Assembly (NCBI GenBank): GCA_948470475.1
Contig: OX419337.1
Location: 1,136,001-1,200,000, forward strand
From: Galaxea fascicularis
Lineage: Eukaryota; Cnidaria; Anthozoa; Scleractinia; Euphylliidae
DNA length: 64,000 bases
Direction of reading: 5' to 3'
Below, in pieces: positions 12,835-23,384 of the stretch. The position numbers and the translations under genes were made by a program. Positions within the stretch are counted from its first letter, which is position 1, and the number at the start of each line of letters is the position of its first letter. The notes below the pieces were generated by a model. That model searched no databases, was not told the origin of the DNA, and was given only the letters and a program-made list of their open reading frames with translations.

Positions 12835-14500
12835 GATGGATTCAGTTTATTTCCAACACTGCCATGCCCACCATTGAATTCTTTCATGAAGAGTTTAAGC
12901 TCATCCATTTTACAATCATCTTGCATGGGGTCTAATAGAGTCTAAACAGACGAAATTGATTGCTTCCTTTTGAATAAATCAACAGCAGACGTGAATGTCG
13001 TAATGTTTTAACAAAATTCCTGAGCCGTTTGAACATTCCCAGGCGTTTGTAAGGCTTCCTCTCTGAGCTGTTGTGTTCAAATACAACTGAAGTATACCCT
13101 GACTTTCAAAACAGGATTTATCTCAAACAATTCAACACAGGAGAAATGCGTTTTCCTCTTACTAAAACAGACAGGAGACAAAGTTTCTTGCCTTGAGTTA
13201 TCGCCTAATTTGCCCTGAAATATCGCTCAATTACCTGCACCGGTGGAATGCGGTTCTACTGTCGAGGTGTTACCCTGTGTTCCTAGAACGTTCTATGGAT
13301 TTTTAAAGATGGATACTGTGTAAACTAACAGAATGAACTCTTAATTTGCAGTTTTTAGCCGAAAACGTATGTCGCAGCAATTTTCAGAAAGCCGGAATAA
13401 AACCATTAATGGTTTTCTCGGAATTTCCTAATCTAAGACTTGTGTCAACATCCGCTGACCCACCAACCAATAATCCTCAAGTATGATGGGCTGAGCTGAC
13501 TGTATTGGCAATAAATATTCACTTGTGTGTCTTGACGAACAAATTTATATTGATTTGCTTCCCTTTTGCTCAACAGATATATTCAGTATATCTTCAAAAC
13601 CGCTATAATTGAATTCTTTCGTGAAGTTTAATTGATTTTTACAATCACCTTGGGGTCTAATCGGACTCTGAACAGACGAAACTGGTTGCTTCCTCTTGAT
13701 TAAATTAACAACAGACGTGAATTTCATAACGTTTTTACAAAATTCAGCCGGTATTTTCGTGACCCAAATGTCAGACAAAAACAGGCAACATTGACAGGCG
13801 TTTTTAAAGCTTCCGCCATTGTGTTCAAATACAATTAAAGCATTCCTTGACTTTCGAGCAGGGTCCAAAGAAAATGAACTCTCAATTTGTAGTCTTAATA
13901 CGAAACCGTAAGGTTGCAGAAATGTTTGAGAAGAGAATGCTATTTTTCCGAATTTTTTCGTCTAGGAGCTGTATCAACATCCCCTGACCCCTCAACCAAT
14001 AATCCTCAATTATGATTTGTTTTCTTTTTCTTAATACAGATCGATTTAGTATTTCTTCAAAACTGCTATAATCGAATTCTTTCATGAGGTTTAAGCTCAT
14101 CAGTTTTACAATTCGTGCCGAGCTTGAAGCTGAACAGACGAAATTGCATGATAGCTTCTTCCTTTTGATTACGTACACTCAGAGCAGACGTGAATTCCAT
14201 AACGTTTTTTACAAATTCAGCCGATCTTTTTCGTGATCCAAATGTCAAAGAAAAACAGACAACATTGACAGCTTCGTCTGAACTGCTTTGTTAAAAAAAA
14301 AATAATTGAAATATTCCGTGACTTTCGAGTAGTTTTCCGGGACTGCGTCATCGCACCGTTATCCCAATATTCAACTCAGTATGCCTTTTACTCGTCGTTC
14401 AACAGACAGGAGATAAAGTTTCTCGAGTTATCACCTACTTTGGCTTGAAACATCACTCGGTCATCTGCACCGGTGGAATGCAGTCTGAGTGATAACCTCA
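12835..14500 (-). pseudogene. Three-copy array of degenerate exon-like blocks
   Basis: Three related blocks lie at about 12835-13120, 13545-13868 and 14030-14330. A linked second module (GAGTTATC...CACCGGTGGAATGC) occurs near 13195-13260 and 14425-14485. On the minus strand the middle copy is open for 107 codons and contains PAEFCKNVMKFTSVV and KEFNYSGFEDILNISV. The third copy keeps AEFVKNVMEFTSAL and KEFDYSSFEEILNRSV, but in two different frames. The first copy keeps the nucleotide pattern with in-frame stops. The conservative replacements between copies two and three hint at past coding. No start, splice pattern or known domain is evident, so this may be decayed tandem exons or an ordinary repeat. 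Confidence 0.4.
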
Positions 14501-15970
14501 AAACCAAGGAGGGAGGCACCCTCGTTAATTAAGCTACTAATGTTTTGAGCCGATTTTACCGGTTTTGGTCTGACATGTTTTGGCCACTGTCTTAGATAGA
14601 GTATAAATTTTCCCCATTTAAACTTGCAGATGAGGTCAACTCATCAACTAGTTCCTCATTTCCGAATATTGGACCCCAAATACCAGGTAAAATGGTTCCA
14701 CTAACATGCAGTGGTCGGAGTATAAAATTCAAAACGGTATATGGAAAGCAAATTTCGCGTTAAACGACAAACAAAGGCTATTGTTCCCAGAAAAAGAGAA
14801 AAATCACCGGCATTTGGGCTGCACTTTGATTGTTGTCTTATACGTTGAATAAACAGATCATCATACATTTTTTCTTGAAATCCCTCTCTTAATCATGCCT
14901 TTCCTTGGCATAGCTCGTCAATTTTCCACTCAGCTTTTTGCTTTAATATTCAGAGGATTACAGCATTAGAACAAACATAGAACTTACCTTTGAACTGTCC
15001 ACAATCACTACAAGCATCAACAATTTACAATCAGGCCCAGTTTTGTGATCAAGATGTATTGATCTAAAGACATTTTCATATTTCTCTATACGAGTTCACG
15101 AGATACTAAGATGACAGGATGTCGATCAAATCGCACAACTTTTCAGTCATTCGGACTGGAACTTTTCTTCTAAGGTTGAATTAAGATTTTCTTTGTTGTA
15201 CATCTGATCCTCCGTACAATGTCTGTTTGAGGTTTTCTCTGAGGTTTAATTCGAATATTCTTTGCGGTGCACCTAATCTGCTCACGCCATTTAGACTTTC
15301 CTCAGAGGTTTAATTAGAATTTTCTTCCGCGGCGGTGCGTCCAATCTGCTCATGCCATTTGGAATTTTTCTCAGTCTCCATTCAGAAGAGAGTCGGTGAG
15401 AGTTACTGAGATAGTTCAGAAAATTAAAATTCTTACAAAATCTTCAGGGATTCGTGCAATGAACCATGACTGCAATAAGTCTTTTTGCTGACACCTCCGC
15501 GGGTCGGGAGTTTACCGCAAAATGTCACAAGCCAGATATGTAGCCGCACAAATGATGTGTGAAGTGAAAATTGTTGTACATATTTGTCTTTTATTTCACT
15601 CTATTTCTCCATATGGATACGTTTTCCGGGAAAGCCTTTTTTCAGTATCGCTTGATGTGCATAAGTGCTGGGTAGCAAAATCCACTGAGCAGCTTACGTC
15701 AGTACTGCCTAGCTAGTGAATACTCCTAAGCCCGGAGAACTTCAGTGCTGTGTACCGACAAAAGTATACGCCGTCCCAGCCTCAAAGAGAGGCCAACGTA
15801 AACGCTACCTCAGAGACCTTGGGATCACATCCATCTGACCTTGTACACCTGAACAGATATTGTTAGTAATAAAGTTCACCACGATTTTCGTCCTATAGCT
15901 GTTTCTGACACTATAAAATTAATCAGTTTTCCCTGTAAGAAACGTAAAAGAAATGTACGGAGAAGGCATT
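14501..15970. other. Non-coding stretch
   Basis: Three short related phrases (AGGTTTTCTCTGAGGTTTAATTCGAA-like) repeat between 15170 and 15375, indicating a small degenerate tandem duplication. Nothing else is recognised. Confidence 0.35.
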
Positions 15971-15984
15971 ACACATTTGTACAT

Positions 15985-16009
15985 TGTCATAATTTGGTTC
16001 GGTACATGA

Positions 16010-16045
<36 letters not shown>

Positions 16046-16046
16046 G

Positions 16047-16079
<33 letters not shown>

Positions 16080-16080
16080 G

Positions 16081-16113
<33 letters not shown>

Positions 16114-16205
16114 CTGATTCAGACGCCGCTCTTTTGCCGGACTTAATTCATTAGTTAGGTTCGGCTCATGAGTGGAGCGGCGTCTGAACCGGGCCTTATG
16201 TTGTT
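15985..16205. repeat. Palindrome-rich interspersed repeat
   Basis: The words GGTTCGGTACATGAGAAGAGC (near 15999) and GGTTCGGCTCATGAGTGGAGC (near 16157) are direct relatives. Between them lie inverted versions (GAACTGATTCAGACGCCGCTC near 16113). The whole block alternates GCCGCTC and GAGCGGC, so it can fold extensively. I recognise this word set from dispersed repeats in anthozoan genomes. The minus-strand frame through it is probably not coding. Confidence 0.55.
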
Positions 16206-16454
16206 GAAGTAGCTCGAGTAACGAGTTTCTGCAGAGAGAAAGATTACACAGGCTATTTGAAAGCATAAAAAGTAACGATTTTATTCCCTTTAGTGGTCTT
16301 TTAGGCCTTCTCATGATTCATTCTACTGAACAATGTTACATAAAAGATCATACAGTTCCACTGTAGTGAGTCAACGAGATACTGAAGAAAAGGTCAATAT
16401 TACAATGTTTCTGATCATAAAGTGAGTACACTCTTCAGTTATATTTGAGGCTCG

Positions 16455-16830
16455 ATGTTCTTATCTCTTTCGCAATTTGAGCCTGAAAACGTTTTTAAGG
16501 TGTTCTTAAGTTACATGGTATAAACACGATGTCGCGCCAACCAACTGCTGGTAAATTTAGCTTTACAGTCGGAAAGCATTGAACACAGAGGTCAGAACGC
16601 GACAAAAACTAGTCAGCAAATTTTGCGGCAAAACGCAGAAAAAGTTCATGTAAACATAGAATACTACTCATTTGCAAAACATAAATGAGCAAATAAAGAT
16701 TTTCTTAACTGACTCTCAGGTTGGGTATGCCTTGTTCTAAGCATGTTCTTAAAATTTGAGTTAATCTCAGCATCGACGACCTTATTTAAAAAAGGTTCTT
16801 ATAAAAAAAAAAGAGAGAATGTAAACTTAG
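16455..16830 (+). repeat. Dispersed repeat, copy 1 (relatives at 34.0 and 51.4 kb)
   Basis: This stretch shares ordered blocks with 34020-34420: GCAATTTGAGCCTGAAAACG, TAAGTTACATGGT, GATGTCGCG, AAAGCATTGAACACA, GCGACAAAAAC, AATAAAGATTTTCTTA, AACTCTCA, TTAATCTCAGC and ATAAAAA...AGAGAG. A partial inverted relative is visible near 51385-51480. The ends are approximate and no terminal repeats were found. Confidence 0.65.
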
Positions 16831-17271
16831 GTGTTTTCCGATCTGTCCTTAGAATAACGCCTTAGAATGTGAAATGAGCCTTGGATTGTAAAGGTGTGAA
16901 AAGTGCGAATTTTCTCTATTCACTGAAGCTTTAGTAAGTGAATGAGTTCGGTCCTACTATGATTGGTTGCAAATTGTGTGACAATACGCCTGTCATGTAG
17001 TTTGTCTAGTTTGTGGAATTCGCTTTTTATTCCTTTCCTCAACTTCTTGCTGTGTTTTTATTTGAACATGTGCAACGTCGCGGGCCTGAACCTTCTTGCT
17101 AGTTCTACCCACGTTCTTAGCGCTTCACTCCGCGTTATGCAGGGTTCAATTCTACGTGTTACCATTTTCCCTCTGGCACACCCCGGGGACTTCCAATGCA
17201 CCACAAATACGCCATTCTGTATAAAAAAGAAAGGACGTAACACTATTGATTTCGAACAGCAGCAAAAACCA

Positions 17272-17446
17272 GAATACCACACAAATTAATGTGTTTAGGT
17301 AAGCTGAAACCCACTCATTGGGCACTATGGCCACAGTCCACGGCTGCTAATGCTCAGGTTCAAACTTTAATGCCCGCTACCACGTGGCCATAGTGTCCAA
17401 TGAGTGGCTTTCAGCTTACCTCAACAAATTAATTTGTGTGGTATTC
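17272..17446. repeat. Long imperfect palindrome (63-bp arms, 49-nt loop)
   Basis: The left arm (17272-17334) starts GAATACCACACAAATTAATG. The right arm (17384-17446) is its near-perfect reverse complement, ending TTAATTTGTGTGGTATTC. Differences are limited to a few bases or small indels. The loop is unrelated to the arms. This looks like a foldback or non-autonomous DNA element just upstream of the PDCL3-type gene. A transcript would form a long hairpin. Confidence 0.85.
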
Positions 17447-17879
17447 TTGTCACTCCAAGCCACATCCACAAGCTCTACATTTTCATCGCTTGTTTTATTC
17501 ATGTGGGTTCTTGAGCCTGGGTATTAGCTCTCAGTTCTCTGTCAGTGGAGTCCGATTCACTTATACTTCTACTCGGCGGTTCTATTTTACAGATCACATT
17601 CCGCAGGTCTAGGAACAGATCACTGTGCTATAGATAAATAAACAAGCCCAAAAGAGTCTCCCAGCCCTAATCACTATCCAAAATCATGTCATGGACCGTT
17701 TCCAGCCCCATCACATTTGCTTTGATATTACATGACAAGTAAACCCACAAAAGTTGCAACTGCTGTCCGATATTGTCAAATCGGCCGGAAAGAAACGCAA
17801 AATTACATGTGGACGAATTAAGGGGTGGTAAAAATCTCCTCACTACGATCGTATTTTGTCAAGATCTAGATATTCAGCA
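17447..17879. promoter_or_regulatory. Upstream region of the PDCL3-type gene
   Basis: About 430 bp lie between the palindrome and the PDCL3 start codon. They should hold the 5' UTR and core promoter. I see no TATA box at a convincing distance. The call rests on position alone. Confidence 0.3.
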
Positions 17880-19688
17880 ATGCAGAACCCTAATGAGGAT
17901 ACAGAATGGAACGATGCTTTGCGTCGGCATGGAATTTTGCCGCAAAAAGAGGGCGAAGTGACAGAAGATCAGCTTATAGACATGGTCGAAGAAACGGTAC
18001 AGAGAAAAACCGGAACACAAGTAGTAAAAGCTTATGAAGATATGACTTTAGATGAGCTAGAAGAACTAGAAGATGAAGAAGATGAACGTATCCTCTTACA
18101 GTATAGGTAAGAACATCAATTTTGTTTTGAAGCGATGAAAAAAACCCTCGTACGGTTTGACCATATAAGGCAATGTTGTGAAATTGTCGTCAGGAACGTT
18201 TTGGAATTCCGCAGTTGACGCCTCGAATACCCTTTGGAAACATACGTTCTACATTACGTGATAATCCCACACCAAGAGACAGAACACTACAAATATAACC
18301 ATGGAAATTATTTCCACCCCCTTGAGAGTTCATGACTCCCCTGAACTGGATTCTAAGTTCATCACAGGGTTCCCAGCATGAGTCTTGAACATTTCCAGAA
18401 AGGATTATACTTTATCCACAGAACTATGTGGCTGGCATATGCGAGCACTATGCACAGGGTACTACCATGAATGTTCAGATTGTTTTGAACACCGAAAAAG
18501 TCCCTGGGCTTAAATCAAGCCACACAAAAAATACTTGCAAAATTTTTGTACCCAAAAACTCTTTACCTTAGGTACTTCACGTGGGTAGGAATTTCGCTCA
18601 TTACAGGTTCCACCCATGATCTTGTCATGATTACTCTGGGTAGGAGATGTCCATAAACTGTCAAAGACCTGTTGCATTGGCAACTTCAGAGCTCGTATTT
18701 TCTGCCCTTCGACAACTCAAGTGCTACCAGTAACCTTAGAAGCAGCATTCAGCAGAATCATCTGAACAACTGCATACTTATGTGTTGCCACAAATCGACC
18801 AAAAATGCACTGGACACTGTTATGATAGCAAAGCGGATTGCTTGTGCCAACAAACCACACAAAGGACGTTTTTTGGGAAATTTGAGTAGGGGTATGCACT
18901 TGGCTTGGTGTTTTAAAATGCCCTATTACCTCTAAGATGAGTTTATGTGGAAAATTCAAGACTTTAAAGCTTACAAGATATATCTTTTTTTAAATATACT
19001 ACCCCTTATAGAGACATTGGCAGAGGTACACGTGACAACAGAGACAGGATAGCCACATTTTTTTTTTTCGAAAAATGTGATTGTCCTGTACCCCAACCAA
19101 ATTGTCATCTATTTCATAACCTTTACCGTGTGCAAAAAGGTATACATTGGCAAGACAGGAAGATTCCAGAAACCCCTTTGCGATGTTGAGAAGGATAACA
19201 GGGACGAATCCAAACTAGGTGCTTGTCATTTTAATCTCTCTAACCACTCCACATGGCAATCTGCAACCTTTCTCTACATCAAGGTACCATGGAAGGCTGC
19301 AAGAATTAAGACCAAAAATTCATTCTCAAATCTGCATCCTTAATTCCCACGGTATGAACAAATGTGTTTCATTCAATTCATGTATCCCTATTTTTCTTGT
19401 TGCCATGTTACCACTAATTTTGTAGTTCCTGTGAAGAGCTTACCCCTGAAATGCCAGCTTTTAAAATCCCTGTACAGTTGCTAGTTTACATTAGTATCAC
19501 CCAACTAGTGGGCTAATGCAAATCCTCCATTTTGATTGGCTATGCTACTAGAGGACTATTAGTAATAGTCCTCAAGTAGCAATCAAGCATGATGCTTTCT
19601 TTCATTCTATTCCCAAATAAATATTTCTTCAACTTGCATTTGCTAACTTTATTATTGCCTTTTCTGTCCGACTAGTTGGGTGATACTA

Positions 19689-19722
<34 letters not shown>

Positions 19723-22485
19723 GTCAATAGCCCATTCCGCTTCGCCTCATGGGCTATTGACCCGTAGCGCTTGCTGGCTGCTGGTCTAATTGTTAATTAT
19801 CAACTCTGTTGATAAAACCAAATTCTAGGCATTCTGACAATCCAGACAAACTTCTTTGAAATTGGATGTCAATTTCATAAACTAACTTCCACGGGAATTT
19901 ACCTTTGGCTTTTTGAACTATACTCCTACAGGCAGCAAGTTCCTTGTAGCATGTTGGATCAGCTAGCATAAGGTTGTGATCAAGAATTGACCAGGCTTCA
20001 AGCCAATGGTCGAAGGATTCGATGGTAGATGTTCGATTTGTGTCTCTAAACTATCTTTCTCAGAAGTATCGCGCAAGGATGGAAGTAGTGTTCTTTGGTC
20101 GACATATTTTGTAATGAACTCCTGGGTTTGTGTTAATGAAGGCATTGACTGATGCGTTGGGTTTATTCATTGTTTGGTGTGTGGACACTGAGGAACTGCC
20201 TTGTACTTTCTCTCTAAGGTCTTTGTTGTCAATTTGCAGCACTCCAGTCTGTTCTGATAATGAACGTATTGTTTTGAGGAGTTCTGCATTGGATGATGCT
20301 TCTTTTGATGGGGATGTAATGGCTGGTCATATTAGGTCCAGGTTCAAAATTTGTGTGTTTGTCCAAAGTCCTGTAATAGTAGAAAAAACCATAAAACAAG
20401 CGAGTACAGAGAATGCCACTACTGAAAATCGTAACTGAAAGTTGATCTTTGTTGTCAATCTCTACTGCCCACTTCCATTAACCTTTGTTAACTATTAACA
20501 TCATTTGTCTCTTAAAGGCAACAAAGAATCGCAGAAATACAAAAACTGCAACAGGCATCAAAGTTTGGTGATGTGAGGGAAATCTCTGCCCAGGACTATG
20601 TGGATGAAGTCAACAAAGCTGGCAAAGGAGTTTGGGTAGTACTACATCTCTACAAATCTGGGTATCCTTTTCACAATTCAGTTTATCAGGGTTGCCACTC
20701 ATTGCAATAGAAAAAATTCACTGACTTTTCACTGACTTTTCACTGACCAAAGACCAGTTTCCACTGACCATCAGAGGCAAATCCTCAGGCAATAAAGCCA
20801 GCAATGAAGCCAATGAAATCAATTTCTGTGAAGGATTTTTTGAAACAAAAACATGTTTACTACCAAAGAACCTCTTTCCAAAACCAAATGGCTAGCCAAA
20901 TGTAAAGTTCCCTGACTTTTCACCGACTTGCAGATAGAATTTAGAAATTCCCTGATTTCATACATAATTCCCTGATTTTTCTTAACCTTGAAAAAAATCT
21001 GTTTTTCCCTGACTTTCCCCTCACCGGGGCAACCCTGTTTATACTTTGTCACCTTGTACTTTTAGGAGTGACCTTAAAACACCAAATTCAGAAACCAGAA
21101 CCTGAAATGCCCCTGGGGGCTGGAAGAGATCATTGAGAGGCTACTGCATTTGCAGACTAAAATCATGTAGGATTAAAACATGTTCATCTGTTGTGATCTC
21201 ATTTGTGTTCAACTTTAGTCAGTTAAATGCAGCATTTTTTTATCTTCATATCAAAGTAAAATTTAATCTTACATGCTTCTCAACAAGTTCAGCTTGGGCT
21301 AGTTTGAGTGACACATTCATTCTGTTAGGAACATGGAGAGGAACAGGCTGACATTGAATGGGATTTCACTGTAAGTAGCACATTAAAAAAAAGCCTTAGC
21401 TGCTGCAGCTGTACATATAATATTATAGCTTATTATCATTTTATTGTTTGTCTTCTGTCTTTGATTCATCCTTAACAAGATCAGGATTCCATTGTGTTCT
21501 CTTATAAACCAATACTTAACCCAGCTGGCAAAGAAGTTTCCAAGTACAAAATTCTTAAAGAGTGTATCAACAACATGTATACCTAACTATCCGGATAAGC
21601 ATCTACCAACCGTATTCATCTACTTTGAGGATGATATGAAGAAACAGTTTGTAGGGCCTTTGGTATTTGGAGGAATGAACCTAAAAATTGATGGTAAGTT
21701 GTGCGAGGAAGAAGTCTTAAGTACGAAAAGCTGAAAAGTTATGACTTAAGAACAACAGTTTTACCATATATAAAGAAGAATATCACATGGTGAAAGTGCT
21801 GCTTAGTAACTTCACATTTTAGGATTTAATCCACAGACTCAAAAGTTTAAATCACCATGTTAATGTAGTAAACAGCATCACAGAAAAGTACCTTTTGGAG
21901 CTTCACAAGAATGTGCCACGTAGAAGCTTTCTTTTTTATTGCATTTAATCCACAGGCTCAAAATAATATTTAACAATTATTACTATTATGTCTGGGATTA
22001 TTCAACAATATTACTGAGCGTGAGGCGAACAAATATTTTAGTATGATTTAAGAGTTGAACAACATAAATCAGTAATCAACACAATTATTTTATTTCCAGT
22101 ATAAACGTCATATACACTTGCAGGGGCCCCACCATTTTGTTTCGCTTATATTCACTGCCAAGCACAGTGAATATAATGTCATACAAGAAACCGCCCAACT
22201 AATCAGCTTGTTGGAAATTCTTTATTCTGCTCTGAAATTGTGCTAATAAGGCTTAAGTGTCGATGGTTCCAGACAAATCCAGAGAAAATATTGTGATGAA
22301 AGTGCATTGTAAATTAATGGTCTATGGTAACTGTTACAGAATTAGAATGGATGTTAGCAGAAGCTGGAGCAGTCAAAACAGAGCTAGACGAAGATCCTCG
22401 CAAGAAAAATAAAATTTATGATGTCATGGCAAGCTCATTACGGCAAACAAACTTGAGAGACTCTGACAGTGAAGATGATGATTAG
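17880..22485 (+). CDS. PDCL3: Phosducin-like protein 3 (thioredoxin-fold chaperonin cofactor)
   Basis: Four exons join in frame: 17880-18106, 20518-20661, 21485-21693 and 22340-22485, giving 241 residues (the vertebrate protein is close to 240). Junctions are ATAG|GTAAG, AAAG|GCAAC, CTGG|GTATC, TCAG|GATTC, GATG|GTAAG and ACAG|AATTA. The protein opens [20 protein letters not shown], the family's N-terminal signature. An acidic helix follows ([18 protein letters not shown]), then [18 protein letters not shown] and the thioredoxin-like domain ([45 protein letters not shown]). It ends in the acidic tail RDSDSEDDD. Family members bind the CCT chaperonin in the cytosol and modulate folding of actin and tubulin; the vertebrate protein also stabilises a VEGF receptor. 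The ATG at 17880 is chosen because homology starts there; an upstream in-frame TTG is not a plausible start. Confidence 0.95.
19070..19425 (+). mobile_element. Penelope-like element remnant, GIY-YIG region
   Basis: The conceptual translation around 19119-19343 contains [11 protein letters not shown], matching the core of the GIY-YIG endonuclease that follows the reverse transcriptase in Penelope-like elements. It continues with [21 protein letters not shown], close to the downstream conserved stretch of these elements. After a frame change near 19290 the next block (FSNLHP / [16 protein letters not shown]) matches their C-terminal end. The copy is 5'-truncated (no reverse transcriptase domain), frameshifted and inactive. 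It lies in sense orientation in PDCL3 intron 1. Confidence 0.75.
19492..19688. mobile_element. Non-autonomous DNA transposon, 18-bp perfect TIRs
   Basis: The left end TAGTATCACCCAACTAGT and the right end ACTAGTTGGGTGATACTA are exact reverse complements. TA at each end may be the target duplication, as in Tc1/mariner-type elements. Inside is a second palindrome near 19550-19583 (GCTACTAGAGGACTATTAGT...ATAGTCCTCAAGTAGC). There is no coding capacity. Confidence 0.85.
19692..19792. repeat. Nested hairpin element next to the TIR element
   Basis: The outer arms are CAATTAGACC (19692-19701) and GGTCTAATTG (19783-19792). The inner arms are ACGGGTCAATAGCCCA (19719-19734) and TGGGCTATTGACCCGT (19750-19765), a perfect 16-bp match. 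It begins four bases after the right end of the preceding element, so one may have inserted beside the other. I recognise the inner palindrome as a widespread cnidarian repeat. Confidence 0.8.
20687..21037. mobile_element. Non-autonomous DNA transposon with CAGGGTTGCC ends
   Basis: The element starts CAGGGTTGCC and ends GGCAACCCTG, 10-bp perfect inverted repeats, and is flanked on both sides by TTTAT (20682-20686 and 21038-21042), a 5-bp target duplication. The inside is a low-complexity series of CTGACTTTTCACTGAC and CCCTGATTTT phrases and has no coding capacity. It sits in PDCL3 intron 2, 25 bp after the exon. Confidence 0.8.
21815..21985. repeat. Stray units of the ~115-bp minisatellite family
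   Basis: In PDCL3 intron 3, the phrases TTTAATCCACAGACTCAAAAGTT and TTTAATCCACAGGCTCAAAAT, with AGCATCACAGAAAAGTACC between, match the unit of the array at 10.8-11.4 kb. This supports a dispersed family. Confidence 0.65.
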
Positions 22486-23020
22486 AAAAATAGCACTTTA
22501 CTGCAAAATAGACAAATGTGTGACCAGACTACTTAGGGTTCTTATTACATAGAGGTGTTGAGTTTGAGTGCACACTGTAGTCTGTCTATAGAAGCTTCCT
22601 TGGCCTGAGGAGGTACAGTGTGTGTTAATTTTGTAGAACTGTACATTGAATGTATAAGGGCTTACCAATGGTACCTACACCATCACAAGACTGCTATGGT
22701 CTTTTCTGTGAACACAATGCTTTTTGAGGTTGCAAAAGAAATTGCCAAACAGAGACTGCAAACAAAAGCATCACATGTTCCCAAAACTGGTCAAACATTT
22801 GCATTTTTTTATTTAAACAGTGGTGTTATAATTCAGTATTGTTTTTGGGATGTGCTATTCCAAGAACATTTTAATGCAAAAGGAAATAAGGCTAAATAGA
22901 TAGTTATATTGCTGCCAGAGGTCATGGTAATTTGTCAACATTTTTGTAAGCTAAAAAGGGTGATTTCGTAAGTTTCATTCACTCTGGTAACCGACATTTT
23001 TTTGCCATGTTTATCTGCCA
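22486..23020 (+). other. PDCL3 3' flank / probable 3' UTR
   Basis: There is no coding signal after the PDCL3 stop. The 93-codon frame at 22618-22899 has no motif. I found no canonical AATAAA before the SINE that begins near 23025. Confidence 0.4.
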
Positions 23021-23024
23021 ATAC

Positions 23025-23370
23025 TAGCAGGCTTAGTTGGTAGAGCACCAAGGTTTTAGCCAGAAGGGCATTCAGGCATCCAGTGGATGGCCACTTTTAG
23101 ATGAAATTCAAGGAAAATTCATATGATCTCTTATAATTTTATGGGAAAACATGCCTCCCGGATGGCTGGTTTCCATTGTTTGGCTAAAACCTGTAGAGCA
23201 CCAGAGTACCATGTGGGAGATTGCAGGCTCAAACCCTGGCCAGTCCAACACTTAGGTGCTGCTTTCGTGATGACATCTGCAAATGGTTAGACTTTCTAGT
23301 CTTCTTGGATAAGGGCAATAAATCTTGGTCTGACTCAAAATGCTTGGTCATAAATTCTGTGTAAAAGAAC
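23025..23370 (+). mobile_element. tRNA-derived SINE, split by a small DNA transposon
   Basis: With the insert at 23051-23192 removed, the sequence reads as a tRNA-like head. It has an A-box-like GGCTTAGTTGGTAGAGCACCA and a B-box-like GGCTCAAACCCTGG (near 23226), followed by an unrelated body ending near a CAATAAATC tail region. The order and spacing of the two RNA polymerase III boxes support a SINE. The 3' end is approximate. Confidence 0.7.
23051..23192. mobile_element. 142-bp MITE with 12-bp TIRs inside the SINE
   Basis: The ends are AGGTTTTAGCCA and TGGCTAAAACCT, exact reverse complements. They are flanked by GTAGAGCACCA on both sides (23040-23050 and 23193-23203), an exact 11-bp target duplication made from the SINE's A-box region. 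The long target duplication is in the range known for Mutator-like elements, but no transposase is present and the superfamily is uncertain. Confidence 0.9.
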
Positions 23371-23384
23371 GTCCCACACACTTA

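Larger units (their letters stand above)
18107..20517 (+). other. PDCL3 intron 1 with transposon debris
   Basis: This 2.4-kb intron contains a Penelope-like element remnant (19070-19425), a TIR element (19492-19688) and an adjacent nested hairpin (19692-19792), all annotated separately. The remaining sequence (18110-19060 and 19800-20517) shows nothing recognised. Confidence 0.85.

Noticed and set aside
21318..21371. Possible extra PDCL3 exon (ATGGAGAGGAACAGG... before GTAAGT)
   Set aside because: PDCL3 exons 2 and 3 already join in phase with uninterrupted homology, and the block has no counterpart in the family.
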